Positions 47,818-58,378 of a stretch of DNA of 64,000 nt are shown here, in pieces. Origin of the DNA: Aphrocallistes beatrix (Eukaryota > Porifera > Hexactinellida > Sceptrulophora > Aphrocallistidae). The stretch is from the NCBI GenBank assembly GCA_963281255.1, contig OY725492.1:2713696-2777695 (forward strand), given 5' to 3'. The translations under genes and the position numbers were made by a program. The notes beneath the pieces are model-generated. The model saw only the letters and a program-made list of their open reading frames with translations. It was not told the origin of the DNA and did no database searches. The first letter of the stretch is position 1. Every line of letters starts with the position of its first letter.

Positions 47818-49074
47818 ATGGCTACATATGCACCTGATAACACAATTTTCAGTAAAATTGCTTCAGAAATAATCCATTCCTTTGGCTGGCTGATGGAACA
47901 AGCAACTAAGCGAAGAGATCAGCTTCTAACCGAACTAAATGAACTGAGAAATCAGTTTAAGGAGCGAGTTGGGACTCAGGAAGCAGCTCTGAAAGAGCTG
48001 GAACGAATGCGAGCAAATTTACTCGATATGAGTATTAAGCAAAACGTGCTTAAGGATGTGAAGGAAGAATCTCTCTCTCCTGTTGAAAAGCAGATCAAAG
48101 AGTTTAGCCAAAAATCTATTTCTGAGCCTCTACTCAGGTTTGATTGTGCTTTGACAGAAATGCTTCACAAAATGTCGACCTTAGGCGCGATTGTGGAGGA
48201 AGAGCAGAAACCGACTCAGCAAAATACGAATTTAATTCAGAGCGACCAAATCAATTATTCTGAGAGAGTTACAGCAGTTAGGAGGATTGGGAGGGAGGGA
48301 ACTGGTGAAGGGGAGTTTAAATATCCTCTAAGTATGCACATCACTGATAACGATTATTTGTACGTTGTAGAAAGAGAAAATAAGCGCGTTCAAGTGCTTG
48401 ATCCGGAAAGTGGAACTTTCTTATCACAGTTTGGGAGTTCTTCCCTTGTTGAGCCCAATGGAGTCTATGCCAATGATCTATTCTGCTACGTCACAGATAA
48501 CAGCCTACACACGCTCTTGCAATTCTCAGTGGAGAATTACGAGTTGGTTAAAAAGTCTAGTCCCACTGGAGGGACTCACAAGAACCTAAACAATCCCGCC
48601 GGCCTCACTGGCAGTGACCACGTGTTGTATGTGGCTGATAACAGGAATGACAGAGTATGCGTGTTCGACCTGTATGAGCTGGAGTTCCTTAGTGAGGTAG
48701 GAGTTGGGACTTTGAAGAACCCGTGTGATGTTAAGGTCTCCTGCGATGAAATATATGTCTTAGACAACAGCCCACAATATCTGCACACGTTCGATAAATC
48801 TGGTAACAGTCTCAGATCTATACTCAATTCCCTCTGTGCTGAGGGGAAGATATTCGATCCTGCTTCATTCTGCATTGACAATAATAGAAATATTATTGTA
48901 ACAGATGTCCAATCTCAAACTTTGAAAATATTCTCCCAAGAAGGGAAGTTGTTGCATTGCATCGGAGAAGTCCCTGGGACTGAGGCGGTGGGAGAGTGTT
49001 ACGGCGTTATTTTATTTAGAAATACTATATTCGTATCCTGCTCCTATCCGTACCATTGTGTCAAGGTATTTTAG
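47818..49074 (+). CDS. Coiled-coil NHL-repeat protein (TRIM-NHL-like, no RING)
   Basis: This single-exon frame of 418 residues starts in a favourable context (CGAATGG). Residues about 25-130 are a charged heptad-like coiled coil, and residues 150-418 form an NHL beta-propeller of about six blades; the first reads RIGREGTGEGEFKYPLSMHI and LYVVERENKRVQVLD, and blades at 255-290 (NPAGLT, LYVADNRNDRVCVFD), 300-330 and 345-380 follow the same NP-D/V-ADN-RVQVF pattern. NHL propellers bind RNA or protein. The RING and B-box fingers of full TRIM-NHL proteins are absent, and there is no signal peptide or membrane segment, so a cytosolic adaptor role is likely. Such intronless NHL genes are common in sponges and cnidarians. 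The exact partner is unknown. Confidence 0.85.
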   Translation: MATYAPDNTIFSKIASEIIHSFGWLMEQATKRRDQLLTELNELRNQFKERVGTQEAALKELERMRANLLDMSIKQNVLKDVKEESLSPVEKQIKEFSQKSISEPLLRFDCALTEMLHKMSTLGAIVEEEQKPTQQNTNLIQSDQINYSERVTAVRRIGREGTGEGEFKYPLSMHITDNDYLYVVERENKRVQVLDPESGTFLSQFGSSSLVEPNGVYANDLFCYVTDNSLHTLLQFSVENYELVKKSSPTGGTHKNLNNPAGLTGSDHVLYVADNRNDRVCVFDLYELEFLSEVGVGTLKNPCDVKVSCDEIYVLDNSPQYLHTFDKSGNSLRSILNSLCAEGKIFDPASFCIDNNRNIIVTDVQSQTLKIFSQEGKLLHCIGEVPGTEAVGECYGVILFRNTIFVSCSYPYHCVKVF

Positions 49075-50724
49075 TTCTTCATCTTACTATCAGGGAATAT
49101 TTGCTTTAGTTTATTTTATTTTTGAAAATGAGGATTTTGTTTCGTACCTATGTATTTTATTCTTGCCAACTCCTGAATACTTCCCTGTATTTTGACATAA
49201 ACACCAAGATGTTAATCTTTTTTACAAATATATTCGTTAATTACTAAATTTAGGCATATTCGTGCTTCTTTAAGCAGATTAACCATATTTCACACTCTTA
49301 TTGCACATAGAAGTCGATCAATTGACGCAAACCCTAGATTCAGTGTAAATCCCCAAGATAATCTAGAGATCCCGGAATGGTTGCTAAGTATGGTGATAGC
49401 TTAATTAGGTAGTGTTTTCGTGTAAATTTCTTTTGACAGTTTCGAATCTCAGAATTTACATGTTGTACTTGGCAACTATGCTAATAACGTCACGATGCTA
49501 GGCACTCATCTGAGAATATTTTTTATCGAAATTTACTCGGTAAGCTTCCCAAATATTTCTGAATACGTTTGCCACCAATTAACGAATCTCTCCATGTGTG
49601 TGATTGAGGTTGATATGTACCGTTAATTAGCATCAACTTTCCTATCATGCCATGTTGACGTAGGTATTCAGAGCTCTTAGATCAGTTAGACTTAATTTGA
49701 GATAATTGGTTGCTAATTTTATTTTAAAGGATTCTTAAGAATTATGTAGACTTTTCTTACTAGAGTGAAGTTGTTGGGCAACGAACTTTAATTTTCTTAG
49801 AGAGCTATAAACCTTCAGCAGACTATAATGAAGAAATCTTTAACTGTTCCAACCTTGTGCAAGCTGTTTCTTTAATTGTCCACCCATTGAAAGTGGCCAC
49901 AAGTGTACTATTAGAGACACTGGACAATTACTGATAACTGATAATTGTCCATTGCAATGTTTTCAATGTTGATTTGTTCTGTGGGCTGTGGTCGTTAACA
50001 TATTTGTCAGAATTTTTATTAGAAATAATTGAATTTTAAGGATAATAAATCCTAGCTAACTGTACGTATCTAATTTTGTATTTTGTATGAAAATTATTTT
50101 TAAAAATTGGGGGAGGCATTACCCTCCAGGCAAAATTCTGCGGTGTAGTCCCCTCCAAGGATTACACCTCTGCTCTCTACCAAATCAGTCTCAAAGTCAC
50201 TATAGTTCTACTATGGTAAGTATATTGTATTATGTTGTTGTCATTGTATAAATTAACAACCTTGAAACCTTTCGATATTCACTTCACAAACCCTTATTTG
50301 ACAGTTTCTCACTACTATGGCCTCATAATTATATATGGAATAAAATATGAGAGATATAGAAATGATAAGCATTGAATCATTAATTAAGTTCTTATTACTA
50401 TGGCTGATATACGTTGTACAGTTACTGTCATCATTGCAGTATTAGATAATACTTATGGGAGACAGCTGTCCTCCTTGTCAGGTGACAGTCAAGAGTGAAG
50501 TATGTCCTACTCTGAACCCATCTTTCCATTACTTTATCCAATTAACTCCTCATTTGCTTAATATGTCATTTCTCGGAGTTATTGTTCGGAATGGTGATTC
50601 ACTATTACATCAACCATATCGTTTTCTTTTTCTTGTTTTATTCTGCGAGCTGCAGCCATTTTTGAATGGTCCTGGTTTAAGTATATATAATATTGGTATT
50701 TAGAATCGATCATTTAAAGTTAAA
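49075..50724. other. Intergenic region between the NHL and collagen-like genes
   Basis: No convincing gene lies here. An AATAAA signal at 50043-50048 is far from the NHL stop. An 82-codon frame at 50455-50703 has no recognisable domain. The collagen-like gene's promoter is probably in the last few hundred bases, where TAAGTATATATAATA at about 50677 could act as a TATA-like element. Confidence 0.4.
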
Positions 50725-52248
50725 ATGCATAAATTATATTTGACAACTCTTTCAAACATTTCAATAATAAATGTATTAGTATTACTGCTAGTACATCAAT
50801 CTGAACCATCATCTAGTAGAGAAGGACACCGAATTCACTCAGAACTAACTTCCATCTCTACATCTTATGATTTCTCCCTCACCTCCAGTGGAGTATATCC
50901 AATTGACTCAGATAATGCATCTTTGTTCTACTGGTACATCCCTACGCTGCATTCCCGTCCTAGTACAGCCCCCCTCGTGTTGTGGCTTGGAGATGGTAAG
51001 GCGAGTGTAATGAGAGATGTTTTCGGGAATGAAGGGCCGTTTTATTTTCAAATAGACACCGATAAACTAAATCAAATCTTTGAAGCAATCAGCATAGACG
51101 AGGAAGACCAAAATAATGAATTTGATAGCATGGCGTTTAATTCCACCCATTGTATGGAAGAGAAATTAAAATATATCAGTTCAGCCAAAATACGCAGACA
51201 GCGAAGCCCTCGCTCACACCACAACGAGAATAATGGGAGTAGCCATCATAACCATAGTGATCACGAACACCACCACCGCCATCACCACCATTCTTACCAC
51301 CACAATCACGGTTTCTTTCCAGGACCACCAGGTCTAAGAGGCCCACCCGGTCCTCCTGGCCCTCCTGGCCCGCCTGGTGATTCAAATGGTTCCCCTGGTC
51401 CTCCAGGTAACACAGGACCAGAAGGGCCCCCTGGTCCACCCGGTTCTGATGGCTCAGCCGGACCCCCTGGGGAGACAGGTTCCGCTGGAAACACTGGCTC
51501 ACAAGGACCTCCAGGCGATCCGGGTATTGGACAGCCTGGACCCCCCGGAGAACCAGGAAGCGACGGTTCACCTGGATCTCCCGGAGAACAAGGGCCTCCC
51601 GGTCAGGACGGCAATCCTGGACCTCAAGGACCTCCAGGGTCCCCCATTCCCTCCGGAACTACACCCAGGCCCCCTCCTACTGCGGCTCCCGCTACTGCTG
51701 CTGCAGGTCCAAGAGCTAGAAGAGAATTTATGATGCAGCCTCTGGACGATATTCCTGAGATGCGATATCTACATTATTCCAATATTCCGGTTGGGGTGAG
51801 GCCGCATAGCCTCCTCACCTCTCACAACCTCCTCTACATAGACTCGATTGCCGGATACGCCACGGCTACACCCACACATGATATCCTGGCAGGGATTATA
51901 TCACTAACGAACAAACTCCAATCCTCACACGCTCCTGTGAATGTCACATTAGTAACGTCTCAACATATGCTGGAGATACTAGGTACCAAGAGCTCAACTG
52001 AACTTGGTAACTTCCTCGCACACTTTGTGTCTCACTTGAAACTGTTAGGAAGAGAGAGCAGTGATGATGAGAATGATGTGGAGACCAAGTGTTTTCTAAA
52101 TTCCTGTACTCTTAAGCAGTTAATGCAGTGTCCTCGCATGCTAGTCCTCTACTATTGGCTAAATGAAGGCAAAGGCATTGTGAGAGAAAGGTTAGGAGTT
52201 AAGGGAGTGAACAAGTATCAGTGGACGCCTTATGTTCAGTACCATTAA
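50725..52248 (+). CDS. Secreted collagen-like segment embedded in a degenerate S10 carboxypeptidase fold
   Basis: This single-exon frame of 507 residues starts with a signal-like hydrophobic stretch (about 10-23). Residues 52-118 ([27 protein letters not shown], then GNEGPF) follow the N-terminal strands of serine carboxypeptidases, but the GGPGGSS oxyanion motif has become GDGKASV. A histidine-rich tract (165-196) and about 35 Gly-X-Y triplets (200-307, two interruptions) come next. S10-like text resumes at 368-381 ([14 protein letters not shown], family LYIDNPVGTGFS). The catalytic GESYAG is absent ([12 protein letters not shown] at 407-418), and the chain ends before the Asp and His regions, so it should be an inactive pseudoenzyme. 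Convertase sites RRQR (157-160) and RARR (330-333) bracket the inserted part. The collagen and signal are seen directly; the S10 link is inference from motif order. Confidence 0.75.
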   Translation: MHKLYLTTLSNISIINVLVLLLVHQSEPSSSREGHRIHSELTSISTSYDFSLTSSGVYPIDSDNASLFYWYIPTLHSRPSTAPLVLWLGDGKASVMRDVFGNEGPFYFQIDTDKLNQIFEAISIDEEDQNNEFDSMAFNSTHCMEEKLKYISSAKIRRQRSPRSHHNENNGSSHHNHSDHEHHHRHHHHSYHHNHGFFPGPPGLRGPPGPPGPPGPPGDSNGSPGPPGNTGPEGPPGPPGSDGSAGPPGETGSAGNTGSQGPPGDPGIGQPGPPGEPGSDGSPGSPGEQGPPGQDGNPGPQGPPGSPIPSGTTPRPPPTAAPATAAAGPRARREFMMQPLDDIPEMRYLHYSNIPVGVRPHSLLTSHNLLYIDSIAGYATATPTHDILAGIISLTNKLQSSHAPVNVTLVTSQHMLEILGTKSSTELGNFLAHFVSHLKLLGRESSDDENDVETKCFLNSCTLKQLMQCPRMLVLYYWLNEGKGIVRERLGVKGVNKYQWTPYVQYH

Positions 52249-52908
52249 CCTACCATTTACTTATAACCTTTTTCTTTATTTAAAATGTTGTCCCTATGAA
52301 TCTATGCAAGTAAAATGCAATGATTATATGCACAAGGGAACTTTGCTCGCTTGAGATCCGCAGATTCTGAATAATTCGTGTCCGCACTAGATTATATGTT
52401 AGTATTTACCTGTAGCTAAAATTTTCCTTTTATCTCATACAAGCGCGCGGCTGGCGGACACGAAGTGTCCGCCGAAGGCTCCCTTCGGTCGCCTGGAGGT
52501 GATATTGGTTAATTAAAAGGGAGATACCATCTCTAAATATGTCCATCTTAGTTTTAAAATCGATATCCTCGAAAAAACACCAAATTTGTCAATTTTTAAA
52601 ATTTTGATGAGTAATGATGACGTCATAGCAAAGTGATGAGTCATCATTTTTTGATGATAGTTATATCATATGTGAGGTATGTTAGTATACAGATTCTATT
52701 AAAATTTCAGCCTTCTATCTCCTATAATGGCTGAGTTATGCCCGAATAACTGTGTTGCTTAACTTTTAAAAATGTGACAATGACGTCATAATTCCATGAT
52801 GAGTCGACATTTTCGTCTGAGCTCAGAACTTACTGGAGCCATAGCCAAAAGACTCCCACATGCCAAAAATCAGCTTTCTACGCCTGGCAGTTTCTTCAAT
52901 CAATTCGT

Positions 52909-52947
<39 letters not shown>

Positions 52948-53147
52948 NNNNNNNNNNNNNNNNNNNNNNNNNNNNNNNNNNNNNNNNNNNNNNNNNNNNN
53001 NNNNNNNNNNNNNNNNNNNNNNNNNNNNNNNNNNNNNNNNNNNNNNNNNNNNNNNNNNNNNNNNNNNNNNNNNNNNNNNNNNNNNNNNNNNNNNNNNNNN
53101 NNNNNNNNNNNNNNNNNNNNNNNNNNNNNNNNNNNNNNNNNNNNNNN
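52948..53147. other. Assembly gap (200 N) inside a TA microsatellite
   Basis: There are exactly 200 unknown bases between TA repeats on both sides. The round number suggests a placeholder rather than a measured length. The gap lies in the microsatellite of Helitron-like copy D, next to the left end of the Tc1 element. Confidence 0.9.
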
Positions 53148-53154
53148 ATATATA

Positions 53155-54840
53155 CACTACCCGGACAAAAGTATTCATCCAATTCTTTCAACAAACAAAT
53201 ACTACATAAACTTTTTCACAATATTGTAATTGTAATGCATTAATATCCAATTGGGTATAAACTATATAATCAAAGGTTACCCTTGAGAATAAAGTTTCCT
53301 TTCCGATAATCTTAGCAATTTATTTTCCAAATGAAGCTACACCCAATGTTGTGTTAATTAAGGATCAGAATAATGTATTTATAATAACAGATTCGTGTAT
53401 AAATAAGTGATCTGTGATGCCTATATCCTATACCTAGAGGCTAGAGAACAGAGCCACTATCTACTCTAATACGTACAATCATTATTTTTAATATTTTGTT
53501 TGCAGTCCTTTGGCTTGTTTTAGCGCCTCCAACCTCTTTGGTATCCCTTCTATTAATTGGCATAATGTTTGTACTGGTAGTTTCTTCCACTCTTCTTGCA
53601 AAATTTTAGATCTTTTAGATTTTTGGGGTGATTTGTCCTTGAATTTATACGATGTTGGAGGATATCCCAAAGGGATTCTATGGGGTTCATATCTGGACTT
53701 TGCGCAGGCCACTTGAGGAGTTTTATTTTTTTTAGATCGAGCCATTTTCGTGTCTGCGATGAAGTGTGGCATGGGGCATTGTCCTGCATGAAACCAATAT
53801 TTGGCATTTTCTTGACTAGACGTGAAAAAAATAAATTATAAAAAGGTTTCAAAACATGATCAATATAAACAGTTGAATTCATTCTGGAGTCCACTACAAT
53901 GCATGGACCTAATATGCCGTAACAAAAGCACCCCCAAATCATAATCGAACCGCCATCACCTTTTACTGTATTGATTATACAATCGGAATTATATCTCTCC
54001 CCTTTATGTCGCCATACCCTCAATCTTCCATCGTTATTAAAAAGCGTGAAACGACTTTCATCGGACCATATTATGTTTTTCCACTGAGACAAAGTCCAAT
54101 TTTTATGAGTATTATAGAACACTAACCTTTGTTTTCTGTTTCTGTTCGAAATAAGAGGTTTTCGTTTGGGAATTCTCGAATAGTACCCCATTTCATGGAG
54201 TCTACGAGATACCGTCTTGGGTGAGACTCGCCTTGGATCGACATTTTGGTTAAATTGGTTAGTTAAAGTTGCTAATGAAGACCATCTATTCTTTTTCAAA
54301 GTAATTTTCAAAGATCGCAAATCACGATCGCTCAATTTTTTCGGTCTTCCACATCGTGGAAGATTCTTAGTAGAATCATTGACGAACCATTTCCTTAATA
54401 TCGATTGTATTGTACTCCTAGGTATTTTGAGTATATTCTCAATGTCTCTTTGGGAATGGCCACCTTTATGTAAACCGACGATCTGACTACGTTCCGGGTT
54501 AGAAAGTTCCCTATTCTTCACCATTGTTCTTAGTAATAGTACTACAATCAGCTAATTTAACGAAGGAACAGTTAAAAAATAAATTGAAATATCACAAGCC
54601 TAAATATTAATGAGGATGTAAATAATATAAAGTGATATATTTTTAAGACAAAGCCTATGGAAATTGAAAAAAATGCAGCAAAATAATATTAAACTTAACT
54701 CTAAAAAACAAAATAGTTGATAAAACTTTAAAATAAACAGGTTATGGTGTTGTAATAATAGAGTGTAAGACAAAGGAAAAAAGACATAACGTCATGTGAT
54801 TAGTAGTACGAGATGGATGAATACTTTTGACCGGGTAGTG
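53155..54840 (-). mobile_element. Tc1/mariner transposon, nearly intact
   Basis: The 1686-bp element has inverted ends CACTACCCGGACAAAAGTAT and, from the right, CACTACCCGGTCAAAAGTAT (one mismatch), flanked by TA. It carries one transposase gene on the minus strand with a single frameshift. The insertion lies in the TA microsatellite of Helitron-like copy D. Confidence 0.9.
53488..54524 (-). pseudogene. Tc1-family transposase (DD34E), one frameshift
   Basis: The frame opens at 54524 (MVKNRELSNPERSQIVGL) with a paired-like helix-turn-helix (SQRDIENILKIPRSTIQSIL), a second one with a GRPKKLSDRD linker (HRRPS-type), then the DDE domain: first Asp in IWSDESRFTLF, second in FMQDNAPCH and Glu in MNPIESLWDIL. 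Counting from the second Asp to the Glu leaves 34 residues between them, the Tc1 spacing. All three catalytic residues are present. At about 53600-53608, in an AAAATTTTA run, a one-base indel shifts the frame; the expected C-terminus (ILQEEWKKLPVQ, ending KGLQTKY) continues in the next frame to 53488. The enzyme excises and inserts its element at TA. Apart from the last 40 or so residues the protein looks intact, so the break is recent or a base-call error. Confidence 0.9.
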
Positions 54841-54876
54841 TATATATAAACATTAATCGAGTTTTAATAGTAAGGA

Positions 54877-55339
54877 TAATGGCTCTGTGCTCAAAAATGT
54901 TAGGATTATATAATCCATTATGAATTGACTTTTTATACTGTGTTATCCAGAAGAAACGTAACTTCCAATGAAGGTAATTTTGGTAATTTAAATTTCTCAT
55001 TTATTTTGTCTCTGGAGTGTTTGTGAGTGATCACATTTTACTTTGCAAGATGACCCGCCGGCGACGGGTTGCCTATAGAATGTGAAATTTAAACTAATCG
55101 GACATTTTATAACAATTATACATCATCATAATAATATATTTATTAAACGAAGATTGCATGCTGATATGTTCAGGTGCGCTATACAATTAATTAAGGAGTG
55201 TATGCTTGCAATATGTATGTATGTACATGTACGTATATGTATGATGTATACGTATGTATGTATGTATAAATTCATGTTGGTGTTATTAAGGTAGTTTCAT
55301 GGATTTAATCGAAAAAGATGAGTTTTTAAGACTTTTAAA
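54877..55339. repeat. Intergenic stretch with ATGT/ATGTAC microsatellite
   Basis: No gene is seen. Imperfect TATGTATG and TACATGTACG repeats occupy about 55200-55267. Confidence 0.5.
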
Positions 55340-56630
55340 GATAGTAATGGATTGAGGATTCCGGATGTAGGCAGGCAGGTTCCCTCATTCAACAGGAGCA
55401 GCAAGAGAGAAAGAGTGATCACCAAGAGTTTTAGAGGATTTAATGGATGGATTCGAGGAGGATGGCATTCGAAGATCTTAGATTACGGCTGGACTTTTTT
55501 ACTTTGATAAGCTGGGTGATGTATAGAGTGCCAAGAGGACAGCTTTCCAAGTGATGAGAAGGATTTTGAAAGTGATGCGATGTTTTACGGGAGTGGATGG
55601 TATTAAAATAAGAAGAGGAGACGATTAAGTGGTTCTTGATACATTGCGAAAAAGCCTGGCTAAACTGTTTTGAACACACTGGACTCGAGACAGGAGCAAC
55701 GAAGGAGAACCATATAAAAGACTGTTGCTATGGTCAAAACGAGATGTTACAGCGTCGATGATAGTTTCGCATGCTTTGGTGGAGAGATACTTCCTGATTC
55801 GAAGGATATTATACTAGATGAAGTAAAACAAGAAGAAGCAACTCTACTGATCTGGGTAGACACATCGATAGGTTGTTGTGAAGTTCTTTACTTCTTTGGA
55901 TGGCGAGATTAGAGAATTGCCAACAGAGATTCTATCAATGTAGACCTTGGAGAGAGGTTGACGGGTACCAATGAAAAGGAACTCAGTTTTGGAGTCATTG
56001 ATGAATAGCCTGTTGTTAAGAAGCCAAGAAAGGAGATTAGAGACACATGATTGGATGGCAGTGAGAGCAGATTTATCAGATGTAACAGAATTGAGTTTAA
56101 AAGAAAGATAAATTCGAGTACAGTCGAAACCGGGGTTTTTTGACAATCGTATTTTTTTGACATATTTTGCTGCAGATTGTTTTTTTCATGTTTCTACTAT
56201 AGAATTATCATCGGTTTTTTTTGACACTGGGTTTATTTGACAATCGGTATTTTTTGACAATTGTTGGTGTAAAAATCTGAGTTTTATGTACAGTTGACAC
56301 CGTGTTTTTATGACATCCAATTTTCAGCAATTAGTTCATGACATCCATAACAAAACAGAAACGCCTGACACTGACGGAAAGGCACGAGATAGTCCTGCGT
56401 CTCGACAAGGGTCACCCTTTGACGGCAATTGCCAACGACTACGGAGTCAAGAAATTAACCTTTACATACTTAATAATTCTTACTATGACCTCTAAAATAT
56501 ATTTTCTTCGTAGTGGGATGCGCAACACTGGGTTTTTTTGACATTTTTTCGTGCAAATGGGATGTCAAAAAAACCCGGTTTCAACTGTATCATCAGCATA
56601 GAGGCGAGGTTTAATGACAAAGAATCAGAA
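55340..56630 (-). pseudogene. LINE (CR1/L2/Jockey-type) reverse transcriptase remnant, split by a MITE
   Basis: On the minus strand the RT catalytic motif VIKPRLYADD is read at about 56625-56590; the frame then meets the MITE at 56121-56587 and continues beyond it as RIYLSFKLNSVTSDKSA, then LLSWLLNNRLFINDSKTEF and FIGTRQPLSKVYI. Removing the MITE and one TA leaves the motif and the following text in one frame. Further on, decayed text (VQCVQNSLARLFRNV, KHRITFKILLITWKAVL) matches the thumb region of non-LTR retrotransposons. There is no endonuclease domain; several stops and frame breaks exist. It is a 5'-truncated dead LINE. Confidence 0.7.
56121..56587 (+). mobile_element. Tigger-like MITE, copy 3
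   Basis: This is the third copy of the element at 17535-17984, 467 bp between TA dinucleotides, with ends CAGTCGAAACCGGGG and, from the right, CAGTTGAAACCGGG. The helix-turn-helix frame at 56338-56541 is kept (KQKRLTLTERHEIVLRLDKG). It interrupts the LINE RT directly after the YADD motif. Confidence 0.85.
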
Positions 56631-57153
56631 GATGGTGATACGATGATATGTTGGTGGAATCAATGTACTGGTGGTTAGGACGTTGTTTACTTTCAGGATA
56701 AATAAATTGGAGAGTTCTTGTGAGAGGACAGCGATGTCAGAAGGGGATGGTAGAGTTGCTGTTGATGCGAGCCAAGTAGGGAGTTCGCTTTGCAAAAGAG
56801 ATCGCTGTTCCTGATCAGCCTGACTAATCCAATCAGAGTAGAATTTGCGACGCAGTTCAGTAGGTGTGTCACAACATTCCGCTTCTGCTTGAATCAGCCA
56901 GATCGCTAGGGTCATTAGACGTGTGCCACTTCCACTCAACTTTTCTCCTAACTAACATAATACTCAGCGACATACTGAACATTTATCACTCATAAGTTTT
57001 ATCCAATTATTTAAGATTGACACCTTTTATTTAAGGTCCCACTGTTAATTGGAAACATGTTTCAACTCATTCATCAATATTTAGCTACCGCATATATTGT
57101 CATTATTGCGCGCGATCAGTGTCCCATTATATGTTAGGTGCAGGGATTTATTA
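56631..57153 (-). other. Region between LINE and Penelope-like remnants
   Basis: A 104-codon minus-strand frame at 56939-56625 (TPTELRRKFYSDWISQADQ) has no recognised domain; it may be an upstream part of the LINE or an unrelated remnant. At 56978-57035 there is a repeat phrase shared with 6470-6520. Nothing else is seen. Confidence 0.3.
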
Positions 57154-58378
57154 CTATTGATTGAGTTGTACAGTTGATTTCCTCTTGTTGAGGTGTGTTC
57201 TTATTCTGCTGAATTTGCCTACGTTGCAGATATTTGTTTCTGTAAGTTTGTTGTACCGACGGACAGGTGTTTGGGTGGGTGTTCGTTGTTCTTGAATAGC
57301 ATATAAATGCACCGGTATCTCAGGCAAGGGATAATGGGGACATTTATATTGTATTGTTAATTCATATTGACGACACACTATGCAGTTGTATTCTGGACAT
57401 GGGTAAACTGAGTGGTTGGTATTGGGTCGTTTTGGTGTGTATACCAAGAGTTTCAGCAGTGGTGGCATTGGGGTTAGGTTGAACTCATTGGTTGTATACA
57501 GGGAGAGTTGCGTTTTGGTAGGTCTTGTGTCTGAGTATTGGTGTGTAATGCTGGGGGTGTACTTGCATTCTTTATTCTCTGTGCGTTGTGGGAAATAAGT
57601 TATGCGTAGTACCATGTTTTCAACCACTTCGGTGCAGTCATGTCCGAGCCTCTGTATCGCTGGTAGATACTTTTTGAGCATATAATCCAACGCAGGGTTG
57701 TGTGCAATTTGTGTAGCTCGGAATGCTGCACCGAAGTAGGTTTTGCTCGCTAATTTGGAAAAGAATGCGGGTGCAGGGGTACTGCCTGCCAGTATTTCTG
57801 CTGGGTAGGAAGGAATTCCTTTTAGTGGGGTTTTATATGGCGTCCTGTGTGGCGTTATCGGTGGTGGGTATCAGCTTATAAGGGGCTAATGGTAGGGAGT
57901 CGATAGGATATGTTGATGCTACATCATCGAAATATAGAGTTAGAGCTTGGCCTATCGGTGGTTTGTAGCTCCTTAATAGGTATGCGGTGCACATCCGTGC
58001 CAGCTCAGGGGAAAGTGGTAGTCCCATCGGGATGCCAGTGCTGCCCAGATGGTAAAATTTGGTTCCGTCAGTTAAGTAGTTGTATTTCAACAATTGTTCT
58101 AGTTGTTGGTGTTCCCTCTTCCTCGCGGAATTATAATGCTTGAAAGCTTCTAGTATGAGGGAACGTGGGGTAGAAGGGTATAATTTCTCGATATCGCAGG
58201 TGTATATTTTCTCAGGTGCTCCATACGCCATGAGATAATTGATAGTTTTAAAGATGTCCGCTGTGAGATACGGACACCTTTCTTTGGTAGGACTGATTAG
58301 AGGACGTAAGATATCAGAACACAGCACTGTTATAGAGTTGGTGTGGTTGACGATTGGTCTTGAGAGATTGTGGAAATA
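57154..58378 (-). pseudogene. Reverse transcriptase remnant, Penelope-like
   Basis: The minus-strand frame from about 58378 to 57833 carries RT motif A (CDIEKLYPSTPRSLILEAF), motif B (STGIPMGLPLSPELARM) and motif C (LTLYFDDVAS, a YFDD box). A one-base shift near 57850 moves the coding to the next frame, which runs without a stop (GIPSYPAEILAGS, KTYFGAAFRATQIAHNPALD) into the 178-codon frame ending at 57154. That C-terminal part has a cysteine cluster (YPCPEYNCIVC) but no GIY-YIG endonuclease. The D-x3-LY and GIPMG-PLSP wording fits Penelope-like elements better than LINEs or LTR elements, but this is not certain. The N-terminus is missing; the element is dead. Confidence 0.55.

Larger units (their letters stand above)
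52440..54876 (-). mobile_element. Helitron-like repeat, copy D, split by Tc1
   Basis: Read on the minus strand the copy starts TCCTTACTATTAAAACTCG at 54876 after A, enters a TA microsatellite, is interrupted by the Tc1 element (53155-54840) and by the assembly gap, and continues from about 52912 with TGTAACGAATTGATTGAAG to the terminal module ending at 52440 before T. The body matches copies B and C closely. Confidence 0.75.

Noticed and set aside
50455-50703. 82-codon plus-strand frame before the collagen-like gene
   Set aside because: No domain, no signal, no splice link to the next gene in a matching phase was seen. It could be part of a 5' leader, but nothing supports coding.
51176-51571. 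Minus-strand and alternate plus-strand Gly/Pro- or Leu-rich frames over the collagen region
   Set aside because: Collagen coding DNA gives long open frames in other frames and on the opposite strand. The plus-strand frame 50725-52248 has the Gly-X-Y periodicity and signal peptide; the others do not have any domain.
55730-55912. 60-codon plus-strand frame over the LINE
   Set aside because: The minus strand shows clear RT homology through the same bases, so this frame is antisense.
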